Positions 53,671 to 62,704 of a stretch of 64,000 bases of DNA are shown one piece after another (the first letter of the stretch is position 1; every line of letters starts with the position of its first letter). The stretch is from Bacillota bacterium. Lineage in GTDB: Bacteria > Bacillota > Clostridia > Clostridiales > Clostridiaceae. A model generated the notes under the pieces. The model made no database searches and was not told where the DNA came from. It worked only from the letters and a program-made list of their open reading frames with translations. Where the stretch lies: contig JAJXWJ010000002.1 of NCBI GenBank assembly GCA_021781655.1, positions 46,029 to 110,028 of the forward strand. Direction: 5' to 3'. The position numbers and the translations under genes are program-made.

Positions 53671-53714
53671 AAAATAAACTGTATCCTAAGTCTCGTAGGA
53701 TACAGTTTATTTTG
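53671..53714. terminator. bidirectional terminator between MFS and enoate reductase genes
   Basis: 18-bp stem beginning AAAATAAACTGTATCCTA, 7-base loop, T-rich on both sides. Confidence 0.88.
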
Positions 53715-55667
53715 TTATATATCTAATGCGGCATAATAAGCTTCTGAAACAGCTTGAGTAACTTGTCTAGGTCGTTTACAATCACCTATAATGTAGTATT
53801 CAGAAGTAATATTTATAAGCTCTTCCACTACATCTGTACAAGGCTTAAGTCCTACAGCACATATGATTGTATCAGCTTCAATGAAAATTTCATCACCCTT
53901 TTCATCAGTGCACATAATGCCCTTATTATCTATATATTTTCCGGTAGTATTAGTTTCTTTCTTAATGTTTTCAAGCTCCATATTCATTGCCATTTTGTGA
54001 AAATCGTTAGCATCTGGTGCAAGTGAACTTCTCATTTCAACTATTGTTACATCTTTACCTTCCTTATATAAATTGATTGCAGTTTCGCAGCCTACTAATC
54101 CGCCACCGAGAATTACGACCTTTTGTCCAACCTTAGAGGGATTGCTTTCAGCATCTAAGGCTAATAGAACATTTTCATTTTGAATACCTTTAATTGGAGG
54201 AATAAATGGAGTCGCACCAACAGCTATAATTAAAGCATCTGGTTTTAAGTTTTCAACATATTCCTTATTTACTTTAGTATTTAAAAGAACTTTTGCTGAA
54301 CTGTTTTTTAATCTTTTTTCTAGTACTTGCTCAAAATCGTATAAATCCTTTTTAAAAGGTACGTAGGCTGCAAATTTCAAGCTTCCACCAAGAGAGTTTG
54401 ATGCTTCACATAAAGTAACATTATGTCCTCTTGTGGCTGCTGTTATGGCTGCTTGCATTCCTCCAGGGCCGCCTCCAACAACTAGTACATTTTTAGGTTT
54501 ATTTGAAATGGAAGAAATAGAGGTGCAAGCTTCTTCGTTTCCTATTACAGGATTTACAGAGCAGCCGATAATATGCTTGTTAACTGCATTTTCAAAGCAG
54601 ACATAGCATCTTAAACAAGGTGTAATATCGGAACTGTTATTTGTATATGCTTTATTAGGTAAATCTGGGTCTGCTAAAAGTGCACGAGCCATTTCTACCA
54701 TGTCAGCTTTACCTGAAGCAATAATTTCTTCACATTGCTCTGGATTATAAAGAGCTCCAACGCAGGAAACAGGCTTTGTTACTACTTCTTTAATTGCAGC
54801 AGCTAAGTATACATTGCAGCCTCTTTCTAGGAACATAGAAGGGTGGGTTCTAACGAAAAGATTTTCTCCATCGTGACTTCCACAAGAAATATTGAATAAA
54901 TCAACTTTACTATCCAGCATTTTCGCAAGCTCTTTGTAGTCTTCTAAATGTATTCCGCCTTTTGTAAAGTCATCTCCGTTTAATCTAAGTTGTATCGGAA
55001 AGCCAGGTCCAACTGCATTACGCACTTCATCTAAGACAAGCATTAGAAATCTAGCTCTATTTTCTAGACTTCCCCCAAATTCATCTTTACGTCTATTTTC
55101 AGCAGGTGAGAGAAATTGATTTAATAGCCAACCGTGGGCGGCATGAACCATAACCATCTCAAAGCCTGCTCGTTTTGCCTTTGCAGCTGCTTTTCCGTAA
55201 CTTTCTATAATCTCGTAAATAATTTCCTTTGGCATTTCATAAACATGCTCGCCAGAAGGCAAAATTTCTTCACTTGGACCATATGCAACGGTATCATTAA
55301 TAACATCTCCACCGATGCTTGTAATTCCTGCAAATTTTCCGCCATGTGACAATTCTATATTAGCTATAGCTCCGTGTCTATTAATTGCTTTTACAACTGA
55401 AGAAAGCCCAGATAATACGTGTGGATCATCTAGCGGAATTTGTTGATCGTGTGACTTACCAGTTTTTGAATGAACTATGCTTTCGCCAAGGGTAACCGCT
55501 GCTACTCCTCCTTTAGCTTTTAGTTCGTAATATGCTATATTTTCTGGAGTTAAGTATCCTTCAGCAGTTAAGTTCATTAAGCTGGTTGGTGCAGCGATAA
55601 TACGGTTTTTAAAAGTAATATTTCCAATTTTAATTGGAGAAAATAAATGAGGATATTGAGTTTTCAT
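53715..55667 (-). CDS. OYE-family NADH:flavin oxidoreductase (2-enoate reductase/BaiCD-like)
   Basis: A 650-residue three-domain enzyme: an FMN TIM barrel (about 1-350, LFSPIKIGNITFKNRI, HAAHGWLLNQFLSP), a [4Fe-4S] segment (CLRCYVCFEN with a later Cys), and FAD/NAD-binding domains (VVGGGPGGMQAA, VVILGGGLVGCET) ending GDCKRPRQVTQA. Relatives reduce C=C bonds of enoates, bile acids or cinnamates. Further upstream in-frame ATGs exist, but AAGGAGGC fits the start at 55667. It follows the FGGY kinase by 22 bases in one operon, an unusual pairing. It could also serve aryl-acrylate reduction for the polyphenol pathway. Confidence 0.87.
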   Translation of the reverse strand: MKTQYPHLFSPIKIGNITFKNRIIAAPTSLMNLTAEGYLTPENIAYYELKAKGGVAAVTLGESIVHSKTGKSHDQQIPLDDPHVLSGLSSVVKAINRHGAIANIELSHGGKFAGITSIGGDVINDTVAYGPSEEILPSGEHVYEMPKEIIYEIIESYGKAAAKAKRAGFEMVMVHAAHGWLLNQFLSPAENRRKDEFGGSLENRARFLMLVLDEVRNAVGPGFPIQLRLNGDDFTKGGIHLEDYKELAKMLDSKVDLFNISCGSHDGENLFVRTHPSMFLERGCNVYLAAAIKEVVTKPVSCVGALYNPEQCEEIIASGKADMVEMARALLADPDLPNKAYTNNSSDITPCLRCYVCFENAVNKHIIGCSVNPVIGNEEACTSISSISNKPKNVLVVGGGPGGMQAAITAATRGHNVTLCEASNSLGGSLKFAAYVPFKKDLYDFEQVLEKRLKNSSAKVLLNTKVNKEYVENLKPDALIIAVGATPFIPPIKGIQNENVLLALDAESNPSKVGQKVVILGGGLVGCETAINLYKEGKDVTIVEMRSSLAPDANDFHKMAMNMELENIKKETNTTGKYIDNKGIMCTDEKGDEIFIEADTIICAVGLKPCTDVVEELINITSEYYIIGDCKRPRQVTQAVSEAYYAALDI

Positions 55668-55689
55668 TTTATAATGCCTCCTTAAATAA

Positions 55690-57243
55690 TTATTTGTATA
55701 TTTTATTAATGGTAGCCTCAAAATCTTTTAAATCTGTATCAAGATTTTGATACATTGAAATGTAGTAAGGGAAAAGCTCATTATAAATTGCTGTCCATTC
55801 TGGTATAGGATTTATAATCTCTTTAATGATAATTAAGCTTTTGCTAGCTTTGCTTAAATCAGTATAAATACCAACAGCGTTTCCGGCAATAAGTGCATCA
55901 CCAAAAGGCACATCACCAGTTTTAGAATCTAGTATAAGAACTGGCATATTTAATACAGAAGCTTTTATTTGAAGCCAGGTTCTGCTTAAGGAACCACCTC
56001 CAGCTACTCTTAAACTAGTGGTAGGCGCTCCGGCCTTCTTAATCTCTTCTAAAACGTGACGCAAGGCAAAGCTTGTACCCTCAAAGATTGAACGAATAAT
56101 GTCTTCCCGTTTAGAATTTAACGTAATTCCAATAAACATACCTTTAGCGTGAGTATTCCATAGGGGAGCACGTTCTCCAAGCATATAAGGGAAAAATAAA
56201 AGACCATTTGAACCTGGAGCAGCGAGTAGAGCTTTTTCATTCAATACTGTATAAACATTTTTATTCTCCTTAGAAGCTAAAGCTTTTTCTTCATCGCCTA
56301 AAGTATCGAGAAACCATTTTATCGAAGCTCCAGTTGTTGAAATTGGTGCATCAAAAACGTAGGGCATTCCTTTTATTGCACTGGGTTTTGAAACCACCGG
56401 CCTAAAATAATCTGTTTGACAAGTATGGCCTGCAAAAATTAGAGAAGAAGTTCCAGAAATTTCTGCTGCTTCACAAGGATTGCAAATCCCTACTGCATAC
56501 ATGGAGGCAACTGCGTCACTAGTACCTGCAACTACTGGTATTCCTTCTATAAGGCCAGTTGCTTTTGCAGCTTCTTCTGTAACAAATCCAATTATTGTAT
56601 TGTTTTCAGATGGATTTGGAAAATAACTTTCTAAATCGATTTCAATTACGCTGCCAATTTTCTTTGACCAGCATTTGTTTTTTATGTCATAGCATTGAGA
56701 TAAAGTTGCTTGATCTATATCAGCACTAAATTTACCAGTCAGTTTGTAATTAATAAATGAATTAGCTTGCAAAAATATATGAGTTTTTGCAAAGTTTTTA
56801 GGTTCGTGTTTTTTATACCATAAAAGCTTTGAAGGCAAAAAAGACACATCTGGAGCACCACCTACAATGGTCCTGTATTTATTGCTGCCGATTTTATCTA
56901 AAATATACTGAAATTCTTTTTCAGAACGCTTATCCATCCATATTATAGCTTTCCTTATTGGATTTCCTTCTTTATCTATTGGTAATAGAGTGGGAGTTTG
57001 AGAGCTAATACATATAGCAGAAATATTTTTAACCTTTTCTGAACCTGCAGATTTTGTAATAGCAGAAATAATATTTTTAACTGCAGCCCACCATTCCATT
57101 GGATTTTGTTCCGCTTTGAAAGGCTCTGAAAAATAAGTTTTATAAGTATCACTACTGGAAGCAATGCTAAAACCATCTTCGTCAAAAAGAATACCCTTCA
57201 CATTAGTGGTACCTAAATCAATACCTAGTAGAAAACGTTTCAT
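55690..57243 (-). CDS. FGGY-family carbohydrate kinase
   Basis: A 517-residue two-domain sugar kinase: the ATPase motif GIDLGTTNVKGILFDEDG at the start, ISGTSSLIFAG in the middle, and the FGGY signature region VAGGGSLSRTWLQIKASVLN near residues 405-425. It phosphorylates a ketose, polyol or related sugar; xylulokinase, fuculokinase and autoinducer-2 kinase are all close shapes. The divergent iron alcohol dehydrogenase and the nearby class II aldolase suggest a fuculose/rhamnulose-like route, but no isomerase gene is present. GAAAGGAG precedes the ATG on the minus strand. Confidence 0.85.
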   Translation of the reverse strand: MKRFLLGIDLGTTNVKGILFDEDGFSIASSSDTYKTYFSEPFKAEQNPMEWWAAVKNIISAITKSAGSEKVKNISAICISSQTPTLLPIDKEGNPIRKAIIWMDKRSEKEFQYILDKIGSNKYRTIVGGAPDVSFLPSKLLWYKKHEPKNFAKTHIFLQANSFINYKLTGKFSADIDQATLSQCYDIKNKCWSKKIGSVIEIDLESYFPNPSENNTIIGFVTEEAAKATGLIEGIPVVAGTSDAVASMYAVGICNPCEAAEISGTSSLIFAGHTCQTDYFRPVVSKPSAIKGMPYVFDAPISTTGASIKWFLDTLGDEEKALASKENKNVYTVLNEKALLAAPGSNGLLFFPYMLGERAPLWNTHAKGMFIGITLNSKREDIIRSIFEGTSFALRHVLEEIKKAGAPTTSLRVAGGGSLSRTWLQIKASVLNMPVLILDSKTGDVPFGDALIAGNAVGIYTDLSKASKSLIIIKEIINPIPEWTAIYNELFPYYISMYQNLDTDLKDFEATINKIYK

Positions 57244-57322
57244 GAAAAATCTCCTTTCTAATTAAAAACTGTTTAATTGACTACAGAATAACAATATTAA
57301 ATAACGCTCTACAACTCACATA

Positions 57323-57342
57323 TTTCCTAATTACAACGGAAA
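57323..57342. promoter_or_regulatory. TTTCC-N10-GGAAA site, copy 1 (divergent kinase/ADH promoter)
   Basis: TTTCCTAATTACAACGGAAA, 75 bases before the alcohol dehydrogenase start and about 80 from the kinase start. Same half-sites and spacing as at 60691 and 62594. Probable site for the PRD regulator at 58644. Confidence 0.6.
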
Positions 57343-57416
57343 AAGTTATGTTGTTTAATTAACTGCAAAATTTTAATATATACATAAATAATTGAAAATT
57401 AAGGAGTTGAATATGT

Positions 57417-58562
57417 ATGGCAAAAAATTTTGTAGTGCCAAGCAAGATAATTTTTGGTGAAAATGCGGCAAATGAATTAGTACCTTTAATAGAAGATTTA
57501 GCTGTTAAAAAAGTGCTATTAGTATATGACGGAGGAGTGAAAGCAGCAGGAATTGCAGATATAATTATTGGAGAATTAAAAAAGACCTCTGTTAGTATAG
57601 TTATATTTGATAGAGTGCTTCCTAACCCTTCAGATGAGTTGGTGGATGAAGCAACAGAACTGGCGAAAAAAGAAAATGTTGAAGCAATTATAGCTGTTGG
57701 TGGAGGAAGTGCTATTGATTTAGCAAAGGCAGTAAATATATTATTAACTAATCCAGCTCCTATTCATTTGTATGAAGGACCTGACAAGGTAAAGAATGAG
57801 ACAAAAACTCTTATTGCTATACCAACAACTGCAGGTACCTCTAGTGAAATTACGAATGTAATAGCTTTAATAGACACAAAGAAAGTTAGGAAAATGGTAA
57901 TTGTAGGCAAAAATGTAGGAGCTGATTATGCTATTGTGGATCCTAAATTTACATTGACTATGCCAAAGTCTGTAACAGCGGCTACAGGTATGGATGCTAT
58001 GACTCATGCAATCGAATCCTATGTTTCTGTAAATGCATCAGAGCTTACTGAATATAACGCATTAAAGGGTCTTAAAATACTATATGATAACATTAAAAAG
58101 GTTGTTGAAGATGGCAATGATATAAAAGCTAGGGAACAAATGCTTTTAGGTTGTTTAATAACAGGTTTTAGCTTCAATAATGCAGATTTAGGTTTAGTTC
58201 ATGGAATAGCTCATACCTTAAGTGCGCATTTTAATCTTCCTCACGGAATGGCAAATGCTGCAGTGCTTCCTTATGTAATGGAATATAATGCGGAGGTTGT
58301 ACCAGAAAAAATGGTGGATTTAGCAAAGGCGCTAGGCATTGAAACAACAGGGAATATTGAAGAAGATAAATTGCTAGCAGCAAAAGCTATGATTAAATTA
58401 GGAAAAGAAATTGGAATTAAACCTTTAGGGGAACAGGGAGTTAAAAAATCATCTTTTGGGCAATTGGCTGATGATGTATTAGTTGAACCAGTTTTAAATT
58501 TCAATCCTAGAAAGAACGTAACAAAACAAGATGTTTTAGAAATACTAGAAAAAGCATTTTAA
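57417..58562 (+). CDS. iron-containing alcohol dehydrogenase
   Basis: A 381-residue group III alcohol dehydrogenase: NAD-binding GGGSAIDLAKA, and the iron-binding GLVHGIAHTLSAHFNLPHG with its spaced His residues. It reduces aldehydes (or oxidises alcohols) with NAD(H); lactaldehyde reductase FucO is about this size. Together with a FGGY kinase and class II aldolase, it likely removes the aldehyde formed by aldol cleavage. Starts at the ATG at 57417; a nearby ATG at 57413 is out of frame. AAGGAG precedes it. Transcribed divergently from the kinase. Confidence 0.9.
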   Translation: MAKNFVVPSKIIFGENAANELVPLIEDLAVKKVLLVYDGGVKAAGIADIIIGELKKTSVSIVIFDRVLPNPSDELVDEATELAKKENVEAIIAVGGGSAIDLAKAVNILLTNPAPIHLYEGPDKVKNETKTLIAIPTTAGTSSEITNVIALIDTKKVRKMVIVGKNVGADYAIVDPKFTLTMPKSVTAATGMDAMTHAIESYVSVNASELTEYNALKGLKILYDNIKKVVEDGNDIKAREQMLLGCLITGFSFNNADLGLVHGIAHTLSAHFNLPHGMANAAVLPYVMEYNAEVVPEKMVDLAKALGIETTGNIEEDKLLAAKAMIKLGKEIGIKPLGEQGVKKSSFGQLADDVLVEPVLNFNPRKNVTKQDVLEILEKAF

Positions 58563-58576
58563 TTTGAAAATGTATA

Positions 58577-58633
58577 CATCCTAAGTTCTAATATAGTATA
58601 ATTAAGATAGCTATAATTATTATTGTTAGGATG
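58577..58633 (+). promoter_or_regulatory. long-range inverted repeat before the PRD regulator gene
   Basis: CATCCTAA (58577-58584) and TTAGGATG (58626-58633) pair perfectly around 41 AT-rich bases; the second arm overlaps the ribosome site. It could terminate the upstream transcript or control translation. Confidence 0.35.
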
Positions 58634-58643
58634 TGAAAAAAAG

Positions 58644-60590
58644 ATGGGACAAAAAGTTTTACACGCAAGACAGCGTAAGCTCCTTAGCCTACTAAATGAG
58701 CAAAAAAAAATGATTACTGGTGTTGAATTAGCGTATAAGATGGAAGTGTCTGATCGTACAATTAGAAATGATATTTTGGAATTGAACAAAGTACTAAAAG
58801 ATATAAATGTGAATATAAAATCAATTAGAGGAAAAGGGTATATTCTTCAAGTTGAGAATAGTGCCCTTTTACATAATTTCATATATGCTGAGGATATTTT
58901 ATTAACTCAAGAAGATAGAGTTCGTTATCTTACAATTAGACTTATTTCTAACGATGAGATGATAGAGCTTGGAGAACTTGAAGATGAAATGTACATAAGC
59001 AGAACTACCTTGGAAAAGGATCTTCGTGAGGTTACTGAAAGGTACACCAAAAAAGCTCCTTATTTAAAGTTAATACGTAAGGAAACTTTGATTGCTTTTG
59101 AGAATCATGAAGAAAAGAAAAGATTTGTACTAAACGAACTTTATTCAAAGGAGTGGGACTATAATTCTGAGGAAGGTATGCATTTTAGGGATAGCTTTTT
59201 AGATGCAAAGATTTTCGATGTTATAGCTATAGAGGTGAAGGAAACTCTTAAGAAGTATAATATAAAGGTTAGCGATGTAGGGCTTGTGCATTTTGTTTTT
59301 TCAGTAGCTATTGCTCATTTGAGAATAAAGACATCACATAATCTTGATAAAATAGATTATGAAGTTGAAAATGATGCCAGTATAAAGGGTTTTGTAGAGG
59401 AATTATCAAATAAATTAGAAAATATTCTTAACATAAGGTTTAATATATACGAAAGATCTTATTTTGAGTTTTTAATAATGCAAAAAAAGGTGTTTGATTT
59501 AAATATTATTACCAGGGAAAACATTGCTGAACACATTGGTGAAAAGTATATTTTAGTTGTAAAAAAGTTACTTGAAGCTATTAAAGATAAATATGTTCTC
59601 GATATTACTGGAGATGATGAGCTGTTCATTGGATTAGTGCTACATACTAGAACTCTTGTTAACCGTCTAAGGTATGCCTACGAATTGAAAAGCGTTGTTT
59701 TAGATCCGCTTAAAAATAAATATCCTTTAGCCTTTGAAATGAGTTTGGAGTTTGTTGATTATTTTAAAGATATATTTAATCTAGAAATTGAAGAGAATGA
59801 GCTTAGTTATATTGCAGCATATTTAGGAGCAGCTACGAAAAGATTGGTGGACAATGCCCTTGCTGGCGAAATAACAATTGCTGTAGCAAGTCACTTAAAT
59901 AATAGCAGTACTCAGCTTCTTATAACTAAGTTAAAATCCATATATCAAGAAAGTATAAATATAAAGGGTCCTTATTATATTTATGAAAAAGAAAAAATTG
60001 AACAGTGTAATCCAGATTTAATTTTATCTACTGTAAAGTTAAAGGGTGAATTAGGAAGTAAGGTACTGGCGGTTTCGTCATTTTTGGAAAATGAAGATTT
60101 AGCGTCCATTAATAAATACTTGGAAAATATTAAAAGAGATTTTATTCATCCTAAATTGCCAAGGACAATGGAAAATTATTTTCCTGAAGAACTATTTTAT
60201 TTTGATAAGGATTTTGAATCTAAAGAAAAGGTTATCGATTTTTTATGTGAAAGTTTAAGAGAAAAGGGGTATGTAACAGAACAATTTCGTGATGAGGTAA
60301 TAAAACGTGAAAGACTTTCCTCTACAGCCTTTGACAACCTTATTGCTATGCCTCATTCAATGAAAAGAGGAGCTTTAAAGTCTGCTGTTGCTGTGGTAAT
60401 TTTAAAAAAGCCCATAACTTGGCAAGGACAAAAAGTTCAATGCGTTTTTCTTTTATCCATTAAAGAAGATGAAAGAAAATATTTAATAAGATTTTTTGAT
60501 ATTATTGTAGAAAGGTTAAATGATAAGTCTAAAATAAAAAAAATTATAGAGAATGACACTTACGATAAATTTATAAATGCCATTCAATAG
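58644..60590 (+). CDS. PRD-domain transcriptional activator with EIIB/EIIA domains (MtlR/ManR-like)
   Basis: A 648-residue PTS-linked activator: N-terminal helix-turn-helix (VSDRTIRNDI), a second helical DNA-binding region, two PRDs (about 180-395), an EIIB-like part, and a mannitol/fructose-type EIIA domain (about 505-648) with phospho-acceptor His571 in AMPHSMK. Such proteins bind DNA and respond to PTS phosphorylation, unlike BglG-type RNA antiterminators. Three TTTCC-N10-GGAAA sites lie before neighbouring units. No PTS permease gene is in this cluster, so control by the general PTS or a distant EII is implied. A TTG at 58623 is in frame, but AGGATG fits the ATG at 58644. Confidence 0.88.
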   Translation: MGQKVLHARQRKLLSLLNEQKKMITGVELAYKMEVSDRTIRNDILELNKVLKDINVNIKSIRGKGYILQVENSALLHNFIYAEDILLTQEDRVRYLTIRLISNDEMIELGELEDEMYISRTTLEKDLREVTERYTKKAPYLKLIRKETLIAFENHEEKKRFVLNELYSKEWDYNSEEGMHFRDSFLDAKIFDVIAIEVKETLKKYNIKVSDVGLVHFVFSVAIAHLRIKTSHNLDKIDYEVENDASIKGFVEELSNKLENILNIRFNIYERSYFEFLIMQKKVFDLNIITRENIAEHIGEKYILVVKKLLEAIKDKYVLDITGDDELFIGLVLHTRTLVNRLRYAYELKSVVLDPLKNKYPLAFEMSLEFVDYFKDIFNLEIEENELSYIAAYLGAATKRLVDNALAGEITIAVASHLNNSSTQLLITKLKSIYQESINIKGPYYIYEKEKIEQCNPDLILSTVKLKGELGSKVLAVSSFLENEDLASINKYLENIKRDFIHPKLPRTMENYFPEELFYFDKDFESKEKVIDFLCESLREKGYVTEQFRDEVIKRERLSSTAFDNLIAMPHSMKRGALKSAVAVVILKKPITWQGQKVQCVFLLSIKEDERKYLIRFFDIIVERLNDKSKIKKIIENDTYDKFINAIQ

Positions 60591-60598
60591 AGATTGTT

Positions 60599-60638
60599 AG
60601 CACAGGGATTGCATAGAAAATCTTTGTGCTTTTTTTTG
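60599..60638 (+). terminator. terminator after the PRD regulator gene
   Basis: AGCACAGGGAT pairs with ATCTTTGTGCT (including G-U pairs), followed by eight T. Confidence 0.85.
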
Positions 60639-60690
60639 TGTATTTCAATATTAATTATACATTGAAAATTAAAAATAAAAAAGTTTAATA

Positions 60691-60710
60691 TTTCCTTTAA
60701 GCTGTGGAAA
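60691..60710 (+). promoter_or_regulatory. TTTCC-N10-GGAAA site, copy 2
   Basis: TTTCCTTTAAGCTGTGGAAA, 72 bases before the aldolase start. It and copy 3 also share GAAT and TTTGA just downstream. Confidence 0.65.
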
Positions 60711-60781
60711 GAATCTTTTTGATTTGATGAAGCGTATTTAATAATATAAAAATATAAACATCATAAAGGAGTGTAGATTAA

Positions 60782-61420
60782 ATGAAATACGAAAAAATTA
60801 GGAAACAAGTTTTAGATGCAATTTTAGAAGCTGTTGATTTAGGATTAATAAACGGAACATCAGGAAATATAGCAATTAGAGATGATGAAGATGAGGTAGT
60901 TGCAATTACCCCTAGCGGTATAGCATATAAAACTATGAAAGCAGAAGATATAGCAATTGTAGATATGAATGGTAAATGGATTGACGGTCCATTCAAGCCA
61001 TCCTCAGAAGCACCAATGCATACTGCTGTACTTCGTGCAAGAAAGGATATAAATGCTACAGTTCACACCCATGGAATGTTTGCAACAATTGCAGCTATGA
61101 GTGGAGAGCTTGTTCCAACTACTCCACCTCAAAGCGAATTTTATCCAATAAACATAGTTCCATTCACAATGCCTGGAAGTAGCGATTTGGCAAATATAGT
61201 AGTGGATACTTTGGGTGAAAGTGGAAGAGTTGTACTTATGAAAAATCACGGAATGTTCTGTTGTGGTAAAAATATAAAGGCAGCAATGGCAGCAACTATT
61301 TATACAGAAGAAATGGCACAAACTCAATACTATGCAAAGGTTGCAGGTGTATTTGCACCAATGCCAAAAGAAGGAATCCAAAAAATGCAAGAATTAATTG
61401 CTGCAGATCAAGCAGTATAG
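60782..61420 (+). CDS. class II aldolase/adducin-family protein (fuculose-phosphate-aldolase-like)
   Basis: A 212-residue protein. GLINGTSGNIAIRD near the start binds the substrate phosphate, SSEAPMH supplies the catalytic Glu, and VHTHGMF plus KNHGMF give the zinc His residues. It cleaves a phosphorylated ketose into dihydroxyacetone phosphate and an aldehyde, or epimerises a pentulose phosphate. The FGGY kinase at 55690 would make its substrate. AAAGGAGTG precedes the ATG. A 2-hydroxyacid dehydrogenase follows after 15 bases in the same operon. Confidence 0.87.
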   Translation: MKYEKIRKQVLDAILEAVDLGLINGTSGNIAIRDDEDEVVAITPSGIAYKTMKAEDIAIVDMNGKWIDGPFKPSSEAPMHTAVLRARKDINATVHTHGMFATIAAMSGELVPTTPPQSEFYPINIVPFTMPGSSDLANIVVDTLGESGRVVLMKNHGMFCCGKNIKAAMAATIYTEEMAQTQYYAKVAGVFAPMPKEGIQKMQELIAADQAV

Positions 61421-61435
61421 AAGGAGGAGAAACTT

Positions 61436-62494
61436 ATGGAAAAGAAAAAATTAGCACTATGTACTCCTATACCAGAAAAGAGACTAAATGAAATTAAAGA
61501 GTATTGTGATATTACAATTTGTGGAGAATTAAAACACGGTAAAGGTAAGGTAAAGGAAAGTGAATTAAAAGAAGAGTGCCTAAATCATGAACTTGTTGTT
61601 TTAGGAGATGAGGTTGCATCAAGCGATAGTATAAAAGCTTGGGCAGAGTCAGGCATGAAATTTATAGGCTGTGCAAAAGGCACTCCAGCAACTGTAGATC
61701 ACGCTGCTTTAAAAGAAGTTAACCTTCCATTAGCATATACACCAGGACGTAATGCAGTAGCAGTAGCTGAGTTTACAATCGGACTTATGATTGCTGCTAC
61801 TCGTAAGCTTGCAATAAGCGCTGCTGGACTTTTAATGGGAGAACATTTAGGAGCAGAAGCAGAAGATATTTATAATGTTCCTGATGTAAAAAATGTTATT
61901 TGGGGACCATTAGATGAAAATCATCCGTATACTGATTACGGTATAGGCTTTGAAATGTATGGTAAAACCTTAGGAATTATTGGATATGGTGCTATCGGAG
62001 CTCAGGTTGGAAAATTAGCTAAAGCTTTTGGAATGACTATAATAGCATACGATGAATATTGTCCTAAAGAAAAAATGACTAATGATGGAGTAGAAAGTGT
62101 AACTCTTGACTACTTGTTAAATAACAGTGACATAGTAAGTGCACATTTACCAGTAACGCCAGAAACTAGAGCAATAATTAATAAAGATTGGTTTAGTAAA
62201 ATGAAGCCTACAGCATATTTCATAAATACAGCAAGAGCAGCTGTAGTTGATCAGCGCTCATTAGTAGAAGCGCTTGAAAATAAAACAATAGCTGGAGCTG
62301 CAATAGATGTATATTGGCAGGAGCCAATTCCTTGTAATCATCCTCTTTTAAAGATGAGAAATGTAGTTTGCACACCACATATGGCAGGACTTACAACTGA
62401 TGTTGATAGCTGGTCTGGAGAAATAATGGCTCAAGATGTGTTAGCTTATCTTAAAGGTGAATCCTTAATACATGTTTGGAAACAACCAAAATAA
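61436..62494 (+). CDS. D-isomer-specific 2-hydroxyacid dehydrogenase
   Basis: A 352-residue NAD-dependent dehydrogenase of the SerA/LdhA-like family. GIIGYGAIGAQVG is the Rossmann motif, NTARAAVVD holds the catalytic Arg, and the Glu-His pair lies in QEPIPCNHPLL and TPHMAGLT. It interconverts a 2-keto acid and a D-2-hydroxy acid. With a class II aldolase it may act on a sugar acid or remove a lactate-like product; the substrate is not readable. AAGGAGGAG precedes the ATG. Last gene of a two-gene operon ended by a hairpin. Confidence 0.87.
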   Translation: MEKKKLALCTPIPEKRLNEIKEYCDITICGELKHGKGKVKESELKEECLNHELVVLGDEVASSDSIKAWAESGMKFIGCAKGTPATVDHAALKEVNLPLAYTPGRNAVAVAEFTIGLMIAATRKLAISAAGLLMGEHLGAEAEDIYNVPDVKNVIWGPLDENHPYTDYGIGFEMYGKTLGIIGYGAIGAQVGKLAKAFGMTIIAYDEYCPKEKMTNDGVESVTLDYLLNNSDIVSAHLPVTPETRAIINKDWFSKMKPTAYFINTARAAVVDQRSLVEALENKTIAGAAIDVYWQEPIPCNHPLLKMRNVVCTPHMAGLTTDVDSWSGEIMAQDVLAYLKGESLIHVWKQPK

Positions 62495-62512
62495 TGAAAA
62501 TTTTTGTAAAGG

Positions 62513-62540
62513 AATGTGGTTTATATAAGCCACATTTCTT
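62513..62540 (+). terminator. terminator after the 2-hydroxyacid dehydrogenase gene
   Basis: AATGTGG(T/C)TTATATAA(G)CCACATT palindrome followed by TCTTT. Confidence 0.7.
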
Positions 62541-62593
62541 TGAAGATTTTATGAATAGGTTTACAAAGTTATAAAATGAGGTAACACTTAAAA

Positions 62594-62613
62594 TTTCCTT
62601 TAGGCTGTGGAAA
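62594..62613 (+). promoter_or_regulatory. TTTCC-N10-GGAAA site, copy 3
   Basis: TTTCCTTTAGGCTGTGGAAA, one base different from copy 2, 92 bases before the MFS start. Confidence 0.65.
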
Positions 62614-62704
62614 GAATATGTTTGAGATGGATTAATGAATTTATTAACATTGAATTAAGTAAATAAAAAAATTCAGAAGAAACTAATCTAGAAAGGAAGT
62701 AATT

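Noticed and set aside
58644..60590. BglG/LicT-type RNA antiterminator
   Set aside because: The N terminus is a DNA-binding helix-turn-helix and the C terminus carries EIIA, as in MtlR/ManR-type activators; LicT-type proteins have a small RNA-binding domain and are about 280 residues.
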